Of a stretch of DNA of 64,000 nucleotides, positions 35,234-43,522 are shown in pieces. Source of the stretch: an uncultured Poribacteria bacterium. GTDB lineage: Bacteria; Poribacteria; WGA-4E; WGA-3G. The position numbers were made by a program, and so were the translations under genes. The notes beneath the pieces were generated by a model. It worked only from the letters and a program-made list of their open reading frames with translations, was not told the DNA's origin and searched no databases. Position 1 is the stretch's first letter; each line of letters starts with the position of its first letter. The DNA lies in assembly GCA_951828385.1 (NCBI GenBank), contig OX639973.1, positions 5,509,200 to 5,573,199 of the forward strand. The letters run 5' to 3'.

Positions 35234-38200
35234 ATGGCAGTTGATAATCCGAAAGAGGTTGATGAAGGGGCAACCTCTCCAAAACCTCCTAACGGAGGCG
35301 ACCGGACAGGGCTCACTTTCACACCCTATTTTACGACATCCGGTGTTCATCCGTACGATTTGTTGGAGTGGGAACGTCGCGACGCAGTCATCTATAACGA
35401 AAAAGGCGATGTCATCTTCAAACAGGAGCAGGTTGAGGTACCAGCGGACTGGACACAACTCGCGACAGATATCGCGGCATCAAAGTATTTCCGCAAAGCC
35501 GGGGTTCCGGAGGTAGAAGCAGAGGACAGCGTTCGCCAACTGGTGACCCGTGTGGCGCGCACGCTTCGCCGCGCCGGAGAAGAACTCGGTGGTTATTTTG
35601 CCACACCTGAAGACGCGCAAACATTTGAGATGGAATTAACGCATATCCTCGTTACACAACGGGGCGCCTTCAACTCGCCCGTCTGGTTTAACTGCGGTTT
35701 GTGGCATGAATATAAGATTGAGGGGGGCGGTGGTAACTATTATTGGGACCAGGACGCAGAAAAAGTCAAGGTCACTACCAATGCATATCAACACCCGCAA
35801 AATTCCGCCTGTTTCATTCAAAGCGTTGACGATTCTCTGGACTCTATGTTGGAGCTCCAGAAGTCTGAGGTACGTCTCTTTAAATACGGCAGTGGCACAG
35901 GCTCTAACTTTAGTAAAGTTCGCGCCAAAGGTGAACTCCTCTCCGGCGGCGGTGAGAGTTCTGGCGTTCTTTCGTTCCTTGAAGGCTTTGATCGATGGGC
36001 AGGCAGTATCAAGTCCGGCGGTACGACGCGACGCGCAGCCAAAATGGTCATCCTTGACATGGACCACCCGGAGATTGTTGACTATATCGATTGGAAGTTA
36101 AGGGAAGAAGATAAAGCGAAGGCACTTATCGCTGCAGGATACCCAGCCGATTTCAACGGTGAGGCATACAGTACGATTAGCGGACAGAACAGCAACAACT
36201 CTTTACGGATCCCTGATGACTTCATGAACGCCTATCTACAGGGCGATTCCTGGAAAACGACATATCGGACGAGCGGCGACGTTGCTGACGAATATGATGC
36301 CAGAACACTGATGGAGAAGATCGCTTATGCTGCTTGGGCATGCGCGGATCCGGGGGTCCAATTTGACAGCACGATTCAGAAGTGGCACACCTGTAAAAAC
36401 ACGGGGCGGATTAATGCCAGCAACCCGTGCAGTGAATACCTCTTCTTAGATGATTCCGCCTGCAACCTCGCCAGTATTAATCTCGCTAAATTCTTAAGAG
36501 ATGATAACACCTTCGACATTGACGGTTTCCGTGCGGCTGTTCGTGTTTTCGCCACTGCAATGGAAATCATAGTAGATCTCTCCTCGTATCCGACAGAAAA
36601 TATAGCACAACGTTCCCATGAATATCGTCCGCTCGGACTCGGTTACGCTAACTTGGGCGCACTCTTGATGCGGTTAGGCGTTCCTTACGATAGCGAGCAG
36701 GCTTGTGCTTACGCAGGTGCTATTACGGCGATCCTGAGTGGACGCGGATATCAGACAAGTGCCGAGATTGCTGCGAGTGTTGGTACTTTCGCTGGGTACG
36801 TCAAGAATAGCGACGCTATGTTGAACGTTATGCGGATGCACCGCGAGGCTGCCTATAATATTGACCCAGCGGTATGTCCACCTGAACTCTTTGAAGCGGC
36901 AAAAGCAGATTGGGATATCTGCGTCGAAAAAGGCGAGCAGTCGGGTTACCGGAATTCCCAAATTAGCGTCATCGCACCGACGGGAACAATCTCCTTCCTA
37001 ATGGATTGCGATACGACCGGAATTGAACCTGAGTTCGCGCTTGTCAAGTTCAAGAAGTTGGCAGGCGGCGGGTACATGAAGATCGTCAACCAGAGCGTCA
37101 GAGATGCCTTGTACAACTTAGATTACACGCTCCAGCAAACCGAAGCGATTATTACGTATCTGGTGGGGACGGGAACTTTTGAAGGCGCACCGCACATCAA
37201 TCCGGATACATTGAAGCGGAAAGGTTTCAGGCAGGAAGATATCGATCGCGTCGCAGAGATGTTACCAACTGCATTCGACCTGAATCTCGCCTTTGCCCCT
37301 GGTTTTCTCGGCGCAGAGTGTCTTGAACGGTTAAGCATAACTGAGGAAGAAGCCGCAGATCCGAATTTTGAACTTCTCTCTGCAATCGGATTCAGTGAAG
37401 ATGAAATTAGTAAGGCTGAGGAATTCATCTGCGGTACAGGCACAGTTGAAGGCGCACCCCATCTCTCTCCGACACACTATGCTGTTTTTGATTGCGCTGT
37501 CCAATGTGGTAAGAATGGAACGCGTTATATAAATCACATGGGACCGTTGAAAATGATGGCGGCTGTGCAACCCTTTATTTCCGGTGCTATTTCCAAAACC
37601 GTCAACGTTCCTCATGACGCAACAGTAGATGACATCAAGACGTTATACGTAGAAGCGTGGCGACGCGGCGTCAAATGTCTCGCTGTTTATCGGGACGGTA
37701 GCAAAGGCAGTCAACCCCTTTCAACCCGGAGCCAACAGGAAGCAGAAAGCGAAACCGATGAGGTGGTTACGGATGCACCTGGTGAACGCCCTATTAGAAA
37801 ACGTCTCCCTGACACGCGTACTTCTCTGACGCACAAATTTAGCGTTGGCGGTCATGAAGGCTATATTCATGTCGGCTTTTATGAGGACGGTAGCCCTGGC
37901 GAAGTCTTTCTACGTATGAGCAAAGAAGGAACGGCTGTCTCTGGCTTGATGGACTCTGTCGCGGTCCTGACTTCTATTGCGTTGCAGTACGGCGTACCGT
38001 TAGAGTCGCTTGTTAATAAGTTTAGCCATGTTCGGTTTGAACCGTCAGGTTTCACGGCTGATCCTGACATTCCGATGGCGAAGTCGATTATAGATTACGT
38101 TTTTCGGTGGCTCGGTATACGGTTTCTCTCTCAAGAACCCCATGGCGGCTCCAACGCACTGGATTTTGATGAAGAGATGGTGCCGCCCGAGGAACTCCAT

Positions 38201-38371
38201 CCCTATGGACACGGTAGTAACGGCGAGACCGACGCTTGGGACGAACGTGAAAAGCAGGTTGTGCTACAGCATGCGGATGCACCACCGTGTCTTGAGTGCG
38301 GTGCACTTATGGTGAGAAGTGGTGTCTGCTATCGTTGCGCAAATTGTGGCGCGACAAGTGGATGTTCCTAA
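35234..38371 (+). CDS. nrdJ: Adenosylcobalamin-dependent (class II) ribonucleotide reductase
   Basis: 1045 aa. Makes deoxyribonucleotides using a B12-derived thiyl radical. Active-site motif N397-P-C399-S-E401; upstream FNSPVWFNCG and the glycine-rich GSGTGSNFSKV; also SVIAPTGTISFLMDCDTTGIEP. Residues about 685-760 carry HLSPTHYAVFDCA, then NGTRYINHMGPLKMMAAVQPF typical of the NrdJ family. The C-terminus has a cysteine zinc-ribbon (CLECGALMVRSGVCYRCANCG), the shuttle for reductant. ATG at 35234 is chosen because GAGAGG lies seven bases upstream; ATG at 35228 is one base from it. Implies a B12 requirement or supply. Confidence 0.96.
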   Translation: MAVDNPKEVDEGATSPKPPNGGDRTGLTFTPYFTTSGVHPYDLLEWERRDAVIYNEKGDVIFKQEQVEVPADWTQLATDIAASKYFRKAGVPEVEAEDSVRQLVTRVARTLRRAGEELGGYFATPEDAQTFEMELTHILVTQRGAFNSPVWFNCGLWHEYKIEGGGGNYYWDQDAEKVKVTTNAYQHPQNSACFIQSVDDSLDSMLELQKSEVRLFKYGSGTGSNFSKVRAKGELLSGGGESSGVLSFLEGFDRWAGSIKSGGTTRRAAKMVILDMDHPEIVDYIDWKLREEDKAKALIAAGYPADFNGEAYSTISGQNSNNSLRIPDDFMNAYLQGDSWKTTYRTSGDVADEYDARTLMEKIAYAAWACADPGVQFDSTIQKWHTCKNTGRINASNPCSEYLFLDDSACNLASINLAKFLRDDNTFDIDGFRAAVRVFATAMEIIVDLSSYPTENIAQRSHEYRPLGLGYANLGALLMRLGVPYDSEQACAYAGAITAILSGRGYQTSAEIAASVGTFAGYVKNSDAMLNVMRMHREAAYNIDPAVCPPELFEAAKADWDICVEKGEQSGYRNSQISVIAPTGTISFLMDCDTTGIEPEFALVKFKKLAGGGYMKIVNQSVRDALYNLDYTLQQTEAIITYLVGTGTFEGAPHINPDTLKRKGFRQEDIDRVAEMLPTAFDLNLAFAPGFLGAECLERLSITEEEAADPNFELLSAIGFSEDEISKAEEFICGTGTVEGAPHLSPTHYAVFDCAVQCGKNGTRYINHMGPLKMMAAVQPFISGAISKTVNVPHDATVDDIKTLYVEAWRRGVKCLAVYRDGSKGSQPLSTRSQQEAESETDEVVTDAPGERPIRKRLPDTRTSLTHKFSVGGHEGYIHVGFYEDGSPGEVFLRMSKEGTAVSGLMDSVAVLTSIALQYGVPLESLVNKFSHVRFEPSGFTADPDIPMAKSIIDYVFRWLGIRFLSQEPHGGSNALDFDEEMVPPEELHPYGHGSNGETDAWDEREKQVVLQHADAPPCLECGALMVRSGVCYRCANCGATSGCS

Positions 38372-38383
38372 GACTGTATATGC

Positions 38384-38437
38384 CAGAGTCATTCAAAAGC
38401 AAGAACGGAATAGCTTTGAATGGCTCTGTTTTTTTAT
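38384..38437 (+). terminator. Rho-independent terminator after nrdJ
   Basis: Stem CAGAGTCATTCAAAAGC / GCTTTGAATGGCTCTG (38384-38400 with 38413-38428; one mismatch and one bulge), 12-base loop, followed by a run of T. Confidence 0.85.
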
Positions 38438-38475
38438 TTTTTACGACTTGTCACCGTGAAAATCAAGGAGAAAGT

Positions 38476-38940
38476 ATGGAGGAAAAGACTTCGCAAAAAG
38501 TTTTCATCGCCCATGGGCACGACACGGAAGCCATAACAACTGTTGCTGAGTTCGTAGAGAACTTGGGTTTAAAGCCAACTGTTCTTGACGAACAGCCTGG
38601 CAACGATCCAACGGTTATTGAGAATCTCGAAAGATATGCAGACGACACAGGGTTTGCAATTGCCTTGTTAACCCCTGACGACGTTGGGGCATTAAAAGAT
38701 GAAGCAGACCGACAACTCAACCCCAGAGCCCGCCAGAACGTCATACTTGAACTTGGCTATTTCATTGGTAAACTGAACCCGCACCAAGTTTGCCTTCTTT
38801 ATAAAGAAGGTGTTGAATTACCATTGGGGATTCGGGACGTAACCTATGTGCCCATGGATAGTGCTGATGCTTGGAAACTGAAACTTCGTCAGGGCATGCG
38901 AAAGGCGGGATTGCCTGTTGATGTAAGTGATGTTTTGTAG
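38476..38940 (+). CDS. TIR-like NAD-binding protein (CAP12/Pycsar effector TIR type)
   Basis: 154 aa. Matches the predicted nucleotide-binding TIR family (PF10137): VFIAHGHDTEAI at the N-terminus, VLDEQPGNDPTVIENLERYA, AIALLTPDDVG, NPRARQNVILELGYFIGKL (the ELGYF glutamate is the candidate NADase residue) and VPMDSADAWKLKLRQGMRKAGL. Such domains act as NAD+-degrading effectors in CBASS, Pycsar and related antiphage systems. Here it stands alone, without an attached STING or cyclic-nucleotide sensor. The start at 38476 has AAGGAG five bases upstream. Relics of a second TIR gene and a DNA methyltransferase follow. Confidence 0.87.
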   Translation: MEEKTSQKVFIAHGHDTEAITTVAEFVENLGLKPTVLDEQPGNDPTVIENLERYADDTGFAIALLTPDDVGALKDEADRQLNPRARQNVILELGYFIGKLNPHQVCLLYKEGVELPLGIRDVTYVPMDSADAWKLKLRQGMRKAGLPVDVSDVL

Positions 38941-39201
38941 AACAAATGTCGTTTTCATCTAATGACCGAGACTGGTGAATTGAGTGGATACGGAAAATCA
39001 GTAGTGCTACTTATCGACAACAAATAAGGGACAAATTGCCAAACCTCTAAAAATTACATTTCGCTAAGCGATAGAATACAATGAGCAAGAAACCATCAGT
39101 GGATGAAAGGCGAGTCTTATGAAGTCGCCATTTGAATTTATTATGAGTGTGAAAAGCGAGTCTGATCTATTTGAGTCTAAAACAGCTTCTAAGGAAACCT
39201 T

Positions 39202-39324
39202 GAGTTACCTTCAGATATTCAGGGCGTAGTTTATGTCCCTATGGATGAAAGCGGTGAGTGGAAACAGAAGATAGTTAGAGAAATGGAAGCCGTTGGTCTC
39301 CTTATAGATGGGAATGAAATTTGA
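39202..39324 (+). pseudogene. C-terminal relic of a second TIR-like (CAP12-type) gene
   Basis: Frame at 39202 reads ELPSDIQGVVYVPMDES then GEWKQKIVREMEAVGLLIDG and a TGA at 39322. This parallels the C-terminus of the intact protein (LPLGIRDVTYVPMDSADAWK) and keeps the family's PSDIxGV and VPMD residues. No start and no N-terminal domain remain upstream. Confidence 0.7.
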
Positions 39325-39359
39325 CGGAACATTACTGACTACCATTACAAAGGAAACCC

Positions 39360-39434
39360 ATGCCCACGCTCGACTTCAAAGGCAAACAATTCATATACGG
39401 ACACCACCTCACCATCCCTGTCCGCACTCTACAG
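39360..39434 (+). pseudogene. N-terminal relic of a site-specific DNA methyltransferase
   Basis: An ATG with AAAGGAA upstream starts MPTLDFKGKQFIYGHHLTIP, which resembles the start of type III/N6-adenine methyltransferases (MPTL..KGK....HH..VP). Similarity ends after about 25 codons and the frame closes soon afterwards. The identification rests on a short N-terminal pattern and should be treated as tentative. Confidence 0.4.
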
Positions 39435-39629
39435 ACGCATTTCGGATGCGTCGCGAGCGGTTTACGTCGTTCATATTTGACTTGATCTTACTAAACTTTG
39501 GACGATTCGTCCCACATACATTGTCGTCTACAGGGTCACAAGCTAACGGTTTCCTATGCTACAGAAGAAGGCATCTATTGAACGAAACAATCACTTCAAC
39601 ATAATCCTATAACGAACGTTCCGATTTTG

Positions 39630-39659
39630 TTGCCTTTAAAGTGTCAGTTAGGATATAAT
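39630..39659 (+). promoter_or_regulatory. Promoter of rnpB
   Basis: TTGCCT (39630-39635), 18 bp, TATAAT (39654-39659). The predicted start is within a few bases of the P1 stem of RNase P RNA. Confidence 0.75.
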
Positions 39660-39667
39660 AGAAAGGC

Positions 39668-40020
39668 TTGAGTTGAGCAGATGGTCGCGTCCTGATTGTC
39701 GTATTGCCAGCAGGATGAGGAAAGTCCGGACTCCGTAGGGCAGGATGCTGGGTAACCCCCAGGAGCGGCGACGCTATGGAAAGTGCAACAGAAAGTAAAC
39801 TACAACGCCTCAAAACGTTGTACAGGTGAAACGGTGCGGTAAAAGCGCACCAGTCCATAAGGCGACTTATGGAGCTATGTAAACCCCATCTGGAGCAAGG
39901 TAAATCGGGGGCACATACAGGTTGCCCGCCTCGTCCCCAGGTAACCGCTTGAGGTGGATGGTAACATCCATCCCAGATGAATGATCATCACATACAGAAT
40001 CCGGCTTATTCTCAACTCAA
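39668..40020 (+). ncRNA. rnpB: RNase P RNA (bacterial type A)
   Basis: The catalytic RNA of RNase P, which matures tRNA 5' ends. Terminal P1 stem: TTGAGTTGAG at 39668-39677 pairs with CTCAACTCAA at 40011-40020. Conserved cores are present: GAGGAAAGTCCGGACTCC (from 39717), AGTGCAACAGAAA, GGTGAAACGGTGCGGTAA, and near the end ACAGAATCCGGCTTAT. About 353 nt, normal for type A. Transcribed from the promoter at 39630-39659. Confidence 0.95.
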
Positions 40021-40366
40021 GTTTTCAGTTTTGACGCTAAGCGGATGAATTTTGACGTTCATGTTCGGTAGGCTTAGGGGTACAAAACCCTACACCTTGG
40101 AAATCGTAGAGGTGTGGTCACCGCATCCATTGGATTGAGAGACCCAGCGGAAACTCCCTAGCAAAAACACCTCTACGCCTGCCATTACCGATTTTGTTTG
40201 TCAAATTTCATTAGGAGCCAGCTGTGCTCGCGATATTTACTTCCTATTTCAAATTTCCCCACTTTAAATGATAGAATTTTTCCTAAATCTTGTATTTTAT
40301 GCAACCTTTCTGTCATCAATTCCTATCTTAACGTTTTGAGAGACAACATATTTTAGGAGATGTTGC
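40021..40366. other. Region between rnpB and the sigma gene, with a structured segment
   Basis: No ORF of note. A perfect 11-bp inverted repeat, CGTAGAGGTGT (40105-40115) and ACACCTCTACG (40167-40177), encloses 51 bases that can form an inner GGTC/GACC stem with a TCCATTGGA hairpin. A TGCAAC (about 40301-40306) might be an ECF -35 for the downstream sigma gene, but the -10 does not match sites 1-3. Confidence 0.45.
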
Positions 40367-40987
40367 ATGAAAAATGATGACGTGCAATTGATTGAACGGA
40401 CGTTGGCGGGTGACGAGTCTGCGTTCAGCACACTTGTGCGGAAATACCAAAAACCGGTCCACGCGTTCGTACGCCGGAAAATCGGTGATTTCCACATTGC
40501 TGAAGAAATCACGCAAGATATATTCCTCAGAGTTTACGAAAAACTGCCGACCCTGAAAAACCTGAATACGTTTGCCGGATGGCTTTATGTGATTGCTGCT
40601 CGTCAGTGTTTCGCGTGGTTTGAAAAGAAGCGGATTCCGATGGAATCGTTAGATGCAATGTCGCCAGCGGAATTAGAAGAATTGGCTTATACGCGATACT
40701 GTGCTGAACAACAAAAAGAATTCGTGAGTGAACGCCAACGCGAAGTCGTCGAACGCCTCCTGCAAAAGTTGCCGGAGGGTGAACGGAGCGTTGTAACGCT
40801 TCATTATCTCAATAGTATGACATGCGAAGACGTTAGCAAGTTTTTGGGTGTATCACCGAACACCGTCAAGAGTCGGCTCCACCGCGCCCGCAAGCGGTTG
40901 AAGAGGGAGGAACCTACAATTCGCGAGATTTGGGGGGAGGCCAAAGGAGATTTTATCAGATTTCGGTGTCAAAACCCAATCCTTTAG
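40367..40987 (+). CDS. ECF RNA polymerase sigma factor, C-terminus altered
   Basis: 206 aa, strongly similar to the sigma half of the sigma-DnaN protein (MKNDDVQLIERTLAGDESAF versus MRSDDVKLIQRTLVGDEDAF). Region 2: DFHIAEEITQDIFLRV. Region 4: MTCEDVSKFLGVSPNTVKSR then RARKRLKREEP. The last residues (FIRFRCQNPIL) are encoded by the left hairpin of the element at 40975-41636, so the original C-terminus was probably lost by that insertion. Good ribosome site TAGGAG. The DNA-binding core is intact. Confidence 0.85.
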   Translation: MKNDDVQLIERTLAGDESAFSTLVRKYQKPVHAFVRRKIGDFHIAEEITQDIFLRVYEKLPTLKNLNTFAGWLYVIAARQCFAWFEKKRIPMESLDAMSPAELEELAYTRYCAEQQKEFVSERQREVVERLLQKLPEGERSVVTLHYLNSMTCEDVSKFLGVSPNTVKSRLHRARKRLKREEPTIREIWGEAKGDFIRFRCQNPIL

Positions 40988-40999
40988 GTTTGGGATGTT

Positions 41000-41084
41000 T
41001 GGGAAAATCGGGCTTTTGTTTGTGAAAGCCAAACAAAAGGTAACGTTCTGCGGGCTGAAACCCGCCAGAACCCCGATTTTCCCA
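41000..41084. other. Three-way-junction structure inside the element
   Basis: Outer stem of 13 bp (41000-41012 with 41072-41084, TGGGAAAATCGGG / CCCGATTTTCCCA) closes two hairpins: CTTTTGTTTG / CAAACAAAAG (41013-41022 with 41030-41039) and GTTCTGCGGG / CCCGCCAGAAC (41045-41054 with 41061-41071, one bulge). Both loops contain TGAAA. Confidence 0.8.
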
Positions 41085-41127
41085 CGACACCGCCTCTGTT
41101 AATTAGACCAAACCTCTGAAAATAAAT

Positions 41128-41156
41128 TTGACATTCAGTCTAAAATGTTGTATAAT
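41128..41156 (+). promoter_or_regulatory. Consensus sigma-70 promoter inside the element
   Basis: TTGACA (41128-41133), 17 bp, TATAAT (41151-41156): the best match to consensus in the window. No protein gene starts within 450 bp downstream. Confidence 0.85.
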
Positions 41157-41162
41157 ACTACG

Positions 41163-41241
41163 AATCACTGGTTGAGAGTTACAACGTCCGCACCTTGCGG
41201 AATGTTCTCAACCAACCTCTTTGTAACGAGGTAGAGTGATT
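41163..41241 (+). ncRNA. Candidate structured RNA beginning at the predicted +1
   Basis: AATCACT at the predicted start (41163-41169) pairs with AGTGATT (41235-41241), closing two hairpins: GGTTGAGA / TCTCAACC with an inner TCCGC/GCGGA stem, and ACCTC / GAGGT. The 3' strand AGTGA can alternatively pair with TCACT at about 41252-41256. The transcript probably extends further to the element's right end. A role as omega RNA or another regulatory RNA is inference. Confidence 0.5.
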
Positions 41242-41625
41242 GTGATTAATACTCACTGAAAACAACGCTTGTGAAATGGATTCTCTATACAACGCTGTCT
41301 GTCCGTGAGCGGGACAGAGGGTTTGATTGTATATCCCATAGTAGCCCTAAAATGCGTTAGGTTTGAAGCAAGAAATACTTGCCAAACGTATCGGTCGTCT
41401 CTGAAGGTTCAAGGATATTTCCGTAGTGTGCCCTATGCCTCGCACCTTGCAATTGTATGCATGTTGGTTCGGATTAAACCCGAACAAGCGATCAAAGCCT
41501 ACTTCGTAGGAAATAGGTCGTAAGAGAAGCCGCTACCGCAGAACGACAAATGGTCGTTGTGGTAGAAACCTAAAAGAACCGTTTGGGAGTTCCGTCAAAG
41601 GAATCCCAATCCTTTAGGTTTGGGA

Positions 41626-42168
41626 GGAGGTCAAATCCTAACAAGCATTGTATGTATCGTTTTATGTGTAGTTTCTATCGTTTTAATGTCGCACGACTAC
41701 CAACACCGAGAGAAACAGTCAAATGTGGCGCGTGGTATCTCCAGACCTCCACAACCCCTGAGCCTAATCGCGAAAGGGACAAATGAAGTCCGCCCAGTCA
41801 TCCCAAATTATCATCCCCGATATAACGTCATCGGACAGGTTTTCATGCGTTTTGGCGAAGAACGTCACATCTTTGAACTCTTTGAGACTCCGGACTTTGT
41901 CTGGGATTTCTCAAAAGCACTCAGAGGTTTCCACTATCTATCAACGTTCTCTCAATACGCGGTTATGAAAATGCTAAAAACGATCATTGATAGATTTCTA
42001 TTGCGTGAAAAACACACCTTGTTTTCAATACAAAATAGAATAAAATCGTCCATTAAATGGTTTTTTTATAGGTATTTCGTATTGATGTTATTAGGTTTAG
42101 AGGAATTAGAAAACTTTCACTCCTGTAAAATATATGTGCGTTTGTTTTCACGAAGCCAATGGCCATAG
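41626..42168 (+). pseudogene. 5'- and 3'-truncated ABC-2 permease relic
   Basis: The reading frame begins in the middle of a first membrane helix (ILTSIVCIVLCVVSIVLMSH, then DYQHREK and RPPQPLSLIAKG), the layout of the ABC-2 permeases elsewhere in the window. Similarity to that type appears to fade after FELFETPDFVWDF (about 41910). The remainder to 42168 has no recognisable domain. The natural start and first half-helix are missing at the junction with the element. Bases 42169-42283 hold no other feature. Confidence 0.55.
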
Positions 42169-42283
42169 GGGTAAAAAGTTTCATTTGCACTTATTTTTTA
42201 CATGAACCGAGCAATTGTGAGAAATCCCAGCAGGGTACAAACTCAAAGACTATCTGTATACCAACAAGTATAGTTGGTACTGG

Positions 42284-43465
42284 ATGAACCGGGACCTTCC
42301 GACATTGCGGGTTTTGGCAACAGGATTGGATGAGGAACTCTCTTTGAACGCCAATAGTAGGGCGACAAATGGTCCTCAATTTGAGAACAATCGACAATTT
42401 GTTAACAACCCAAATCGGTATCTTTTTTCCCAATTAGATTTTGTGTTTTTCTTTAACATCGTTGGGAGTCTGTTAGCATTTGTGTTTACGTATGACGCTA
42501 TTTCAGGGGAGTATCGTCGCGGGACCTTACGGGTGGTGCTGATAAATTCCATCTCACGTCCTTTGCTTTTGGCCGCGAAGTTCGTTGGAAGTTATCTCAG
42601 CCTAATCACTTCTCTACTGCCGGCACTGATGAGTGTGATGCTGCTCTTATACCTGATGCCGAATGTCAATCTTCGTCCCTCCGATTGGGTAGCAACCTTA
42701 TTTCTTTTTCTATTGGCTCTGCTTTACCTATCCGTTTTTTGCGCGCTTGGGCTTTTTGGATCGTGTTTGACGAAACATCCGAAAACGACCCTAACTGTCT
42801 TGATGGTGTTGTGGGTCGTCATGGTTTTAGTGATACCCAACTTCAGTCCATTTTTAACCTCCTATTTGCGTCCTATACCTATAGTGTATGAGGTCCGTGA
42901 GAATATGCGCAGACTAGCAGGAGACATTTGGCAACAGAACCAGGAGGAGATAAAAGAATTCATACAGGAACATGGCGGCGATTCAGCAGCATTGAGTGAT
43001 GTAGAAAAACGGATTATAAACGAACTTCGCGCGAAATCGGAGCAGAAACAGATGAACCTAAGCGTAGGAAAGGCAGCAGCAATTCGGCAAGGTTTCATCA
43101 ACAAAGTTGAGGCACAAGCTGATCTGAATCTGTCCATATCCGTAATCTCACCGTCAGCAGCATTTGTTTATTTAGCGACTGATGTAGCGAATACCGGAAT
43201 TCTCAGTGAATGGAATTTCCGTCGCGCTGTTATTCGATACCGGCACCAATACGCCGAACACGTTAATCGCTACATTGAAGAAACGGGAGACTATGAAATC
43301 TTACAACGTATTTTGAAATCAGATCCACCAGACTTTGTTCCACCGAAGTTTTTCCTTTCAGACGTAATATCGATGCATTTCAATCTACTGGTGGTTCTTT
43401 TGCTTTATAACGTTGTATTTTTCTTTGCAGGTCAAGTCGTGTTCATTCGCAGACCACTAACATGA
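42284..43465 (+). pseudogene. ABC-2-type permease, type B, lacking its N-terminal helix
   Basis: 393 aa readable. It starts in what is the external loop of type B permeases (LRVLATGLDEELSLN aligns with PLSLFSAGLETRF of 11894-13462) and then contains the helix bundle with FTYDAISGEYRRGTLRVVLINSISR and the C-terminal soluble domain and last helix. The frame stays open upstream to a TGA at about 42217 but has no start codon or TM1. With the relic before it, this marks a decayed permease pair like those at 10175-13462 and 24493-27442. A shortened protein could still be expressed. Confidence 0.7.
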
Positions 43466-43522
43466 CCTACAAAGTGGATCGATCCGACCAATTGAGTCAA
43501 TCAGCACTTTCTATTCATCCCT

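Larger units (their letters stand above)
38941..39667. other. Degraded DNA with defence-gene relics before rnpB
   Basis: No intact gene. It holds a TIR-domain relic (39202-39324), a methyltransferase N-terminal relic (39360-39434), a copy of the dispersed phrase GTTTCCTATGCTACA (about 39548-39562) and the rnpB promoter. Bases 38941-39200 look non-coding or too decayed to identify. Confidence 0.6.
40975..41636 (+). mobile_element. ORF-less IS200/IS605-like element with matching end hairpins
   Basis: Identical 21-bp hairpin sequences occur at 40975-40995 and 41605-41625 (CCCAATCC, TTTA, GGTTTGGGA), 630 bp apart. The right end, GGAATCCC..TTTA..GGGAGGAGGTCAAA, looks like the right end of IS200/IS605-type elements that carry tnpB or iscB. 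No transposase or nuclease ORF survives. The interior has a three-way junction (41000-41084), a consensus promoter (41128-41156) and several hairpins, as expected for a guide RNA (omega RNA) scaffold. The left hairpin is fused to a sigma gene; the right end abuts a permease gene cut within its first helix. I infer a non-autonomous relic; the exact family is uncertain. Confidence 0.55.

Noticed and set aside
40301-40333. Fourth ECF promoter before the sigma gene at 40367
   Set aside because: TGCAAC is present but 17 bp later the sequence is CTATCT, not GTAGTA; too weak to group with sites 1-3.
41305-41523. 72-codon ORF inside the hairpin-bounded element
   Set aside because: No tnpB, iscB or transposase motif and it runs through predicted RNA hairpins; treated as non-coding.
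42172-42212. Another ECF-like site (GTTTCATTTGCAC and poly-T)
   Set aside because: Resembles the -35 side of site 2 but lacks TACTAC at the 17-bp distance.
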